Source: Vanessa cardui (Eukaryota > Arthropoda > Insecta > Lepidoptera > Nymphalidae). From it: a DNA stretch of 64,000 nucleotides. The notes under the pieces were generated by a model, which saw only the letters and a list, made by a program, of their open reading frames with translations, searched no databases and was not told the DNA's origin. The stretch lies in NCBI RefSeq assembly GCF_905220365.1, contig NC_061140.1, positions 11,906,501 to 11,970,500 of the forward strand, written 5' to 3'. Shown here piece by piece: positions 56,906 to 64,000 of the stretch. The first letter of the stretch is position 1. The number at the start of each line of letters is the position of its first letter. The position numbers and the translations under genes were made by a program.

Positions 56906-57244
56906 TCCAATAATAACAATAATAACACGATACAAAAAATAAAATTAGCTATTACTTTATTAAACTCATCTTCACTCACACTCACAATTTTAATATCAAT
57001 CAAAATAATGTATGAATTTGTTTCGAACATTTTTTTCTACTATTTTTTTTTAATCACTCCAAAGAACTTTCATAGTAACCAAACATTAAAAGAAGAAAAT
57101 AGTTTCACAATGAAACAAAAAGGTACTGTTTCATGTAATGTAACACGACACCAATGCGTTACCAACATTGATCTCTCGAAATCTTTTGTGGAGTATTTAC
57201 ACTAGTACTCTTATTTTAATTTAATTCTGGTATTAATTATTGCT
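56906..57244. other. No recognisable feature
   Basis: AT-rich. The 65-codon frame 57008-57205 has no recognised motif. Confidence 0.4.
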
Positions 57245-57303
57245 CTTTGCGGTAGAATATCTGATGATCAGTGGGCGGTAATCACCAAAACCACCATCAA
57301 GTA
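57245..57303 (-). mobile_element. Family B 5'-end fragment
   Basis: TTTGCGGTAGAATATCTGAT then GGTAATCACCAAAACCACCATC. Confidence 0.45.
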
Positions 57304-57531
57304 AGTAAATGCACTTGTAGGTTATGGTTTATATAAATTTAACCAGTCATAAGATAATACCTTTTCATACAAGTAACAAAAGAACGTAATTATGTACTTT
57401 GGGTGTAATAACGGCGTAAGTTTTAGACTAAACGTGAATGCAGTTGAGGTAATGCGTTAAGTTTGAGAAGCACTCGGCACGTAGTGATGTGCTGATGAAA
57501 GTTGTCGATATTTGAAAATAAATTTTATTAA

Positions 57532-57731
57532 TCTATATTAATATTATAAATGTGAAAGCAACTCTGTTTATCTGTCAGTCGCTCTTTAACGCCAAACCGC
57601 GAACAGAATTTGATGAAATTTGGCATGAACCATCTTGAACTCAAAGAAAGCACATAAGGCTACTTTTCTTGCTTATTACATGATAACCAACACCCTAAAA
57701 CATGAGCGAAGTCGCGGGCGACTACAAGTAT
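57532..57731 (+). mobile_element. Family H element, full length
   Basis: CTATATTAATATTATAAATG to CGCGGGCGACTACAAGTA. The terminus has mutated from CTAGT to CAAGT. Confidence 0.8.
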
Positions 57732-57894
57732 TTTAATAAAAAAATGAAGACCACCCGTATCCGGTCGAGTTAAAATGACCCGCGATTTATCACAAACAAT
57801 TACCCAGATATGAATTACTGCTATCATTAGTATTGTTAGCACCTAATATTTAAAGTTAGCTGGTTTAATATGGCTGGCTATTGAAACATTCGTT

Positions 57895-58187
57895 TTTTAT
57901 ATGGTATAGGTTGGCGGACGAGCATATAGGCCACCTGATGGTAAGTGGTCACCATCACTCATAGAAAATGACGCTGTAAGAAATATTAACTATTACTTAC
58001 ATCGTCAATGTGCCACCAACCTTGGGAACTAAGATGTTATGTCCCTTGTGCCTGTAGTTACACTGGCTCACTCACCCTTCAAACCGGAACACAACAATAC
58101 TGAGTACTGTAATTTGGCGGTAGAATAACTAATGAGTGGATGGTACTTATCCAGACCGGCTTGCACAAAGCCCTACCACCAAGTAGT
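57895..58187 (-). mobile_element. Family B, full length
   Basis: TTATATGGTATAGGTTGGCG to AAGCCCTACCACCAAGTA, nearly identical in order and sequence to the copies at 38449 and 47872. Confidence 0.92.
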
Positions 58188-58505
58188 TCGCCTCATATTT
58201 GAAATGATATATTTGTGTCGTTTTCAGTCAATTCAACGAAGCCTTAAATATTTTATTATCTCTCCGATAACAGAGATCTGGTCCATCTCTGAACCGGAAT
58301 TAACATGCAAAATAAAAATGCTGCGACCATTCAGTCAAAACAATTTCGGACGGATATGATATTTAACGATTTATAAATAATCATCTTTTTAATGTATTAT
58401 ATTTATGTAATCAAGATTTTTAAAGATAATTTTAAATGTGATAAGTGAAGTCTTTTTGCAAACCGAAAAGGTGATAAAAGATACCTACCCGATTAAAAGT
58501 GACAT
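58188..58505. other. No recognisable feature
   Basis: The plus-strand frame 58132-58359 starts in family B and reads out of it; not a gene. Confidence 0.4.
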
Positions 58506-58685
58506 AGGTGGCAGAGCAGGAGGCTCACCTGATAGAAAGTGACTACCACCGTCCATGGACATCCGCAAAACCATGGGAATTTACGGTGCGTTTCCGGCTT
58601 TTATGAAATATGTATGTATGTTGTATCGGGTTGGAAAAATCGGTAAAAGCTGTTTTCTCAGATTTGCGCGAGGCACGAATTTCTA
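58506..58685 (-). mobile_element. Family D retroposon fragment
   Basis: GCAGAGCAGGAGGCTCACCT and CACCGTCCATGGACATCCGC match the 6.3-kb copy. GGGTTGGAAAAATCGGTAAA further on may parallel TCGGAAAAACCGCCGGCG there. Confidence 0.6.
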
Positions 58686-58689
58686 ACTG

Positions 58690-59254
58690 ATTTGAAATTT
58701 CAGTATCATAGTGATCGATAATTTAAAAAAAAAACTTTAATTCTAAAAAATTGACACTTCACTTAAAAATTTAATGTGCTATTCTATTCTGGTATACAAA
58801 TACGTTCCTTAATAATCCTACATCATCATCATCTAGGATTTGAGGATCAAAACTTTTTTAACATTGTCAACTTTATAATTAAATTATAAAAATCACACCA
58901 TCGATAATGATAAAAAAATAATAAAAATATTGATATTAATAGTATCGATATTATAATTTTATGTCTCTACATGAAGCCGTTGAGTTAACAGTGACTCGGC
59001 GTCTGGACAGTTTATTAAAGTTCATTCTCTTAACATAAATGCAAGAACCATTGAGTTATGAGCAAAAACATCGATATTGCATAAAATTTTAAATAAACCA
59101 ACACTAATTTAATTCAAGTGCTCAGGTGTTTCGTTATCATTGTGGTTTCTATTCGTCATATTAGAATTAATATGACGTCATTCTGTGATACCTGCAACGT
59201 TATAGAATGGAGGTTTATATCTTTCCTGTTTAAGCATGTTATATAGTAAAGTGA
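58690..59254. other. No gene; one TGACGTCA octamer
   Basis: TGACGTCA at 59173-59180, within TATGACGTCA. The remainder is AT-rich. Confidence 0.4.
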
Positions 59255-59496
59255 GTAAATCTTAACTGATGATTTCCGGTTCAAACTCAGGCAAGCACCA
59301 CTATAAATGTGTGCTTAATTTGTGTTTATAATTCATCTCATGCCCAAGCGGTGAAGGAAAACATCGTCAGGATTCTGCCATATGTGCGTTCCATCAACCC
59401 GCAATGGAACAGCGTGGTGGAGTATGTTCCAAACATTAGTGGAAGAGGGAAGACCCCCTCCTTAGCCCATCAGTAGGAAATTTACAGGCTGTTACT
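59255..59496 (+). mobile_element. SINE family A, lacking box A
   Basis: Begins at AATCTTAACTGATGATTTCC with the B box TCCGGTTCAAACTC and runs to GGAAATTTACAGGCTGTTAC. The first 25 bp of the head are missing. Confidence 0.85.
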
Positions 59497-59734
59497 GTAT
59501 ATAGTAAAGTATTCTCGTTATGTTATATTTTATTGTCGCTTGTGTTATGTTATAAGGACCTAATGACTGAGGCAATAATGGTGCCAATCTGTGAACACAG
59601 CAGTGACAAAGTCTGATTCACGTGTAATATATATCACAATAATTTACCCTTCGATTAAAACTTTTCCAAGACTCCTTACCCTTAATCTTCTATTTAATTA
59701 TAATGTGCGCACATCGAGAAGTTATGTGTAAGGC

Positions 59735-59990
59735 GGCTATCATGATATGGGCATTATTGCGGATGAATGAGGAACATATTGTGAGGAAGGCCTTTAGCAT
59801 GAATGTGGATGGATATAGAGGTAGGGGATGATCACGTAAACGACGGGATGGATTCTGTGAAAGATAATATGACTGGAAAGAATGTTGCTTGTAAGATGAC
59901 GTCACATAGCGAAGCATGGAAGTAGAAGACATGCTGCGCCGACCCCAAGTAAATTGGCATAAGGGCGGGAGGATGATGACGATGAGGTGC
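59735..59990 (+). pseudogene. RTE-type LINE C-terminus, frameshifted
   Basis: Plus-strand translation gives LLRMNEEHIVRKAFSMNVDG, YRGRG, stop (for Arg/Trp), SRKRR. After a one-base shift near 59845 it continues MDSVKDNMTGKNVACKMTSH, SEAWK, stop, KTCCADPK, stop. The order GRG-R-RKR-W-DCV...W..KT-ADP is typical of RTE-clade LINE C-termini (recalled). It ends in a GGATGATGACGATGA tail like other RTE 3' ends. At least one frameshift and three stops make it dead. Confidence 0.75.
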
Positions 59991-60710
59991 ACACATAGCA
60001 AAATTATGTTTTGTATCGCTCACCATCTTGTTATAAACTCTCAAGTTTTAAGGATACATAAATGAGAAGACCATCATCAAATATGAATTAAAAAATCTAT
60101 CATTATTTTATTGTGACTGTAAAAGGCTTTTGTTTCATTCTTGTAAGGTTTTATGCAAGTCCGTTTGAGCAGGTCTTTTAATTTATTTTAATGCTACATA
60201 TCGAGTTCGAGATTCGAGTTTCTTCTGTCTCTATAATTCTTTAAGATATTATAGTAGTGAAAAAAAAAATCGCCAAAACAGATGTACTCTCGACGATAGT
60301 CCACGTTAAGATAAATATTTTATGCAAAACCAAAACTTTTGCGTGATCTCGTATACTACTGACAATTTCATTACAGAAAAATCCAATAACTTGAATAGGC
60401 TCAATGGAAACTTTGAATCCTTCACCTCAGATTCTTCAGCCTCATAAGCTATCTACATTAATGGAGCAATACAGAAAACGGTATCAATGCAAATATGTTG
60501 ACGCGAACCATCATCTGCTTCGCTTCGTAATGGAATATTGGCATATTTAGGACAGTCGGTTAGACAGATGCATCTGAAGGGTGCCAGTACGATGCATTAA
60601 GTTATCGAGACGTCGACTCCAACGCTAACAATATCATTTCAGCTTTAATGACGTATTGACTTGAGCCATCAACAAATTGTGCGTCTTATTTCAAAATGGA
60701 ATGACTAATA
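59991..60710. other. No recognisable feature
   Basis: GGTTTTATGCAAGTCCGTTT at about 60149 may be a family B crumb. The rest is unassigned. Confidence 0.35.
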
Positions 60711-60865
60711 AATATATATCTAAGTGCGAAAGTAAGTCTATGCGTTACCTCTTCACGCTTAAAATAAGGAACTGGTTTAAATGACATTTGTTATGGAAAT
60801 GGTCCGGGGAAGGATATAAACAGATTACACCCAAAGTTAAGGTTGTCAAAACGAAGGGATTTTTT
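60711..60865 (+). mobile_element. Possible family H relative, degenerate
   Basis: AATAAATATATATCTAAGTGCG and AAGTAAGTCTATGCGTTACC follow the pattern of a family H start, but the body is diverged. Confidence 0.3.
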
Positions 60866-61019
60866 TTTACGGGGAATCAATCAATGTTTGTAAAAAAGGG
60901 GGAGGCTTAAGATTTTTATTTTATGAATTACCCAATAATGCCCTACTGGATTTAAATGGAACGATGGAAGGGAATGTTACATATTAGAACGTAATAATGA
61001 AACTATTTCTTTTCCAAAA

Positions 61020-61232
61020 CTGTATTGTCTCTATGGTCACTTCATGGTAAGTGATCATCACCCATAAAAATAGATATTGAGAGATATATCAACCATACCT
61101 AAGACCGCCAATGCACCAATCTTTGGAACCAATGATGTAATGTCCCTTGTGTTTTTAGTTACAATAGCACACTCCGGAATACGACGAATATTGAGCGAAT
61201 ATTAACTGTTGCTGTTTGGCTCTGACAGGCAG
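61020..61232 (-). mobile_element. Diverged family B copy
   Basis: GGTCACTTCATGGTAAGTGA, AATGATGTAATGTCCCTTGT and GTTGCTGTTTGGCTCT in the family order. Confidence 0.6.
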
Positions 61233-61279
61233 AGGGAGAAAGAGAGAGGGAGATTCTATTTACTTTCAAAGTATATTTT

Positions 61280-61362
61280 TAACTACCTACTCCTCAATGT
61301 GAGAGGGGGCTTTAATCCAACAGTGGGAAATTTACAGGTTGTGGTTGTTGTTGTTGTTGTTT
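61280..61362 (+). mobile_element. SINE family A, 3' end with tail
   Basis: AACAGTGGGAAATTTACAGG then a (GTT)n tail of six repeats. Confidence 0.8.
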
Positions 61363-63038
61363 AGCTCTAGGATATGATGATTGTAGTACGAAGATATTTG
61401 CACGAAATCCTCTCATCGAGTAATAACTATTATGACGTCACGCGGAGTAATGGCTAAAAGCCAGTCGAAGTATAAACAAAAGATTATAGCTGACTCCAAA
61501 TGCATTCGGACATTAAAATTTTTCCATCGAAAAACGCAGTAAATGGTAAAGTCGCTTGCCATCAAATGCAGTTAAAACCGTACCATTATTTTTTACGACC
61601 ACCTCTCGGATTTGGCAATCGAAACCTCTAAATTTTATTCGAATACGGATTTGAATAAACGTTTAAACAATTTTTGGAACTTGCTGTGTGAGTATTTTTT
61701 TGCAATAGATATTTGTAGGTAAGGGATTTGAATAAACTACTTTTAGTCAATGGATTCGCTTGCCCCAATTTTATCATGAGTATATAAAAATATTAAGATG
61801 TCTCTTTACGGGAAAGAAACTTCCTTTCCTGTCATTTTGGAACTTATTCGATCCTGATTCTTTGGCGAACACAGTCAATATTATATTATATAAATTTAAT
61901 ATTATATTACATATCAAATAAATCAATATAACTAAAATTAGAATACTAGAAATGATATCAAATTTGAATCCTCGTTATACCGAGGACATCCAAGTTTCTT
62001 ATATAAATAAGTAAATTTGGATGTTATAAATGGAATCCATACCAAGATATGTTCCTGTTTTAAGCACGATCGAAAGAACAGCTTAGGAATTAATGGAAAA
62101 ATAATAGATTGAATGAAATCGAACTTATTCGACACATGAAAAGCAATTTCATAATATTATATAAATAAATCTAATGTTATAATTTTTCATACTTTTAGAT
62201 AAAAAAATTAAGCGCATTTATTATTACTCATTTTTAAAAACTTTAACCTAATTTTCAATAAAAGATTTATATCGCTATCACAGATGTTATATGACGATAG
62301 TATTTCGATAATTCTATATTTATTATCAATTTCTAAGAATATCTATTTTCTTTGACGAATGTTGTCTTTATTAAAAAAAAATCGATATGAAAATATTACA
62401 TGCCAATTTAACATTATTTTTAGCAGTGCACTACAAAATAAGCATTGCAGTGCGGACTAGGGATGTTTAATTCTTCTTCCCCTGTCAAAATCTTTAAACA
62501 ATAATCATTTTCATTTCTACCTCCCTTTTTAACTTAAATTGATTTCTTAGATTGCTTAAGAATATACACGTTCATATCAAATTATTTTAAAGAAGATTTT
62601 AAACTATTTTAACACACACGTCAAATCTGTGAGTTGCGTAATTTTTCATCAGAAACGTTTTTTATTTTTTTAATTTTAAAACGATGCAATCGATAACATC
62701 TCGATCTAATTTAACCAGGATATTTAATCGTAGTCATAATACACATTCCTCTATAAAATTTGCCTCGAATTATATATTTATATATACATTTATTTACGAT
62801 AAATATGTATAGAAATTGTAAGTTTGATATCATTGTGAAGAAGCGTCTTCGTGATAAGGCCACACTACCTAAGGCTATAGATTTGTAGTGCAACACTTTA
62901 TTTTGATTATTTCTTTTATGACTCATAAAATGTTGTTAGTAAAAAATTCTTGGATAAGTGTAATATCTACACATTTAAACACCACTGAAATGTGCCTAGA
63001 AAGAGACGTACATATATAGTACGTAGACTACATATGTA
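61363..63038. other. No gene; one TGACGTCA octamer
   Basis: The longest stretch of the right half without a matched repeat. TGACGTCA at 61433-61440, within TATGACGTCA. The minus frames 61938-62135 and 62711-62926 carry no recognised motif. Confidence 0.4.
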
Positions 63039-63313
63039 TAGTATGACACAACTTAGATGTAGCATCGGCAAATCCAATGAAACCGATTACTGCCGATTTA
63101 TACAACCAATAGAAATAGTTCCTTATCGCGTCATTCGACACTATTCGTCGCTATAGATTCTCGCGTCAGTTCAAATACGTGTCAAATTGACGAATATATT
63201 AAGTCATATGAAATTAAAAGTTATTACGCTTGTGTAAAGATCATAACTATAAGAAATTAATATTGATAATTTGGGATAGCGTATTTAAATCAGAAGTGAT
63301 CGGTTTTACGAAT
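63039..63313. mobile_element. Second copy of the 320-bp MITE, right end lost
   Basis: TAGTATGACACAACTTAG to GTGATCGGTTTTACGAAT aligns with 18643-18930, with interior indels. The right 33-bp inverted repeat is missing, so this copy could not be mobilised. Confidence 0.85.
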
Positions 63314-63344
63314 AAATCTCTTTTCATCACTATAAATTAAAAAA

Positions 63345-63487
63345 AAGTTGGGGAAAACGTGTTCTAGAGTGGAGACCGTAGTGACCGGAGAGCTGGATGC
63401 GAGTAGTAAGAACGATCTCAGTGGCGTGCAATTGGAGAGGCCTATGTCCAGCAGTGGACGGAAATGGGCTGATTGATTGATTGATTG
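63345..63487 (+). pseudogene. RTE-type LINE tail, internally deleted
   Basis: GGGGAAAACGTGTTCTAGAG, GAGCTGGATGCGAGTAGTAA, GCAATTGGAGAGGCCTATGT match the reverse complement of 48806-49012, lacking the LGKRSVGRPRAR-coding part. Ends in a (TGAT)n tail at 63470-63487. Confidence 0.7.
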
Positions 63488-63689
63488 AAATATCTAATTT
63501 ATATTATGAACATATGATTAAATAATATTCAATTACATTTCGTAAAAACTCTGCATGTATGTCGAATAGATCTAATCCCAATTATACATTGTTTTTAATG
63601 AATATTATTATTTTTTAATAAATATAAATTGTGCTCTAAGATAAGTTATAACTTGAAGTAAAAATTCATCGTGATAAGGTATATAATTA

Positions 63690-63976
63690 TGAGAGTCGAG
63701 ATGGCCCAGTGGTTAGAACGCGTGCATCAAACCCGCTGATTCATGTGCTTAATTTGTCTTTATAATTCATCTCGTGCTCAGCGGTGAAGGAAAACATCGT
63801 GAGGAAACCTGTAAACTTCATAGAAATATCTGCCACGTGTGTATTTCATCAACCCGCATTGGAACAGCGTTGGAACAACATATTCCACATATGTTAAAAA
63901 CCTTCTCTACAAAGGTGAGGAGGCCTTTAGCCCAGCAGTGGAAATTTACAGGCTGTTGTTGTTGTTGTTGTTGTAA
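63690..63976 (+). mobile_element. SINE family A with head deletion
   Basis: GAGTCGAGATGGCCCAGTGG is intact, but the region between GCGTGCATC and AAACCCGCTGATTCATG is deleted, removing most of box B. The tail is (GTT)n. A 20-bp partial duplication near 63861 (GGAACAGCGTTGGAACAACA) is seen. Confidence 0.88.
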
Positions 63977-64000
63977 GGTATATATTATATAATGGTTATA

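Noticed and set aside
1..64000. CRISPR array, operon, rRNA or bacterial features
   Set aside because: No regularly spaced identical repeats, no ribosome binding sites before the frames, no rRNA-like segments. All evidence points to an insect nuclear genome.

Overview
The window looks like non-coding, repeat-rich nuclear DNA of a lepidopteran insect (butterfly or moth). The evidence is the strong A+T bias, the lack of any operon-like gene packing, and many degraded copies of retroposons and short DNA elements of lepidopteran character: tRNA-headed SINEs with (GTT)n or ATT-rich tails, LINE 3' ends with TCAAA-type or GAT-type tails, CTAGT-ending Helitron-like pieces and a TTAA-flanked piggyBac-like element. 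The lepidopteran assignment rests on recalled family appearance, not on a search. I found no intact host gene, rRNA, tRNA gene or CRISPR array. Most open frames here are short and have no supporting motif.

Layout. Positions 1-26 kb are dispersed SINE and LINE debris, with one 320-bp terminal-inverted-repeat MITE (18643-18962), three copies of a degraded peptide-coding LINE piece (about 7.1, 10.9 and 14.8 kb) and a cluster of hairpins near 11.2-11.6 kb. Positions 26641-36583 are a direct tandem duplication of about 4.96 kb, the two units about 99% alike by eye. Each unit carries the same nested set of repeats. Each also carries the tail of a cysteine-rich protein resembling the CXC-like C-terminus of transposon-derived integrases (KRBA2/Ginger type), between palindromic, inverted-repeat-bearing flanks. 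That reading frame is open in unit 1 and frameshifted by one base in unit 2.

Positions 36.6-48 kb hold more SINEs and LINE ends, a 1,337-bp piggyBac-like element with perfect 19-bp ends and TTAA at both sides (44468-45804), and a perfect 71-bp palindrome (47155-47225). Positions 48.7-54.8 kb hold a LINE 3' end split by an RTE-type LINE tail, two long (AT)n tracts, and the only substantial protein remnant: a 395-codon reverse-transcriptase fragment on the minus strand (53561-54748). Positions 55-64 kb return to SINE and LINE fragments, an RTE C-terminal pseudogene (59735-59990) and a truncated second copy of the MITE.

The genes do not form a pathway. What works together here is layered transposition: elements inserted into older elements (48.8, 39.2, 25.7 and 10.5 kb), followed by local duplication. 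Letters A, B, C, D, E, G, H, K, N and R are my working labels for repeat families seen in this window, not database names.
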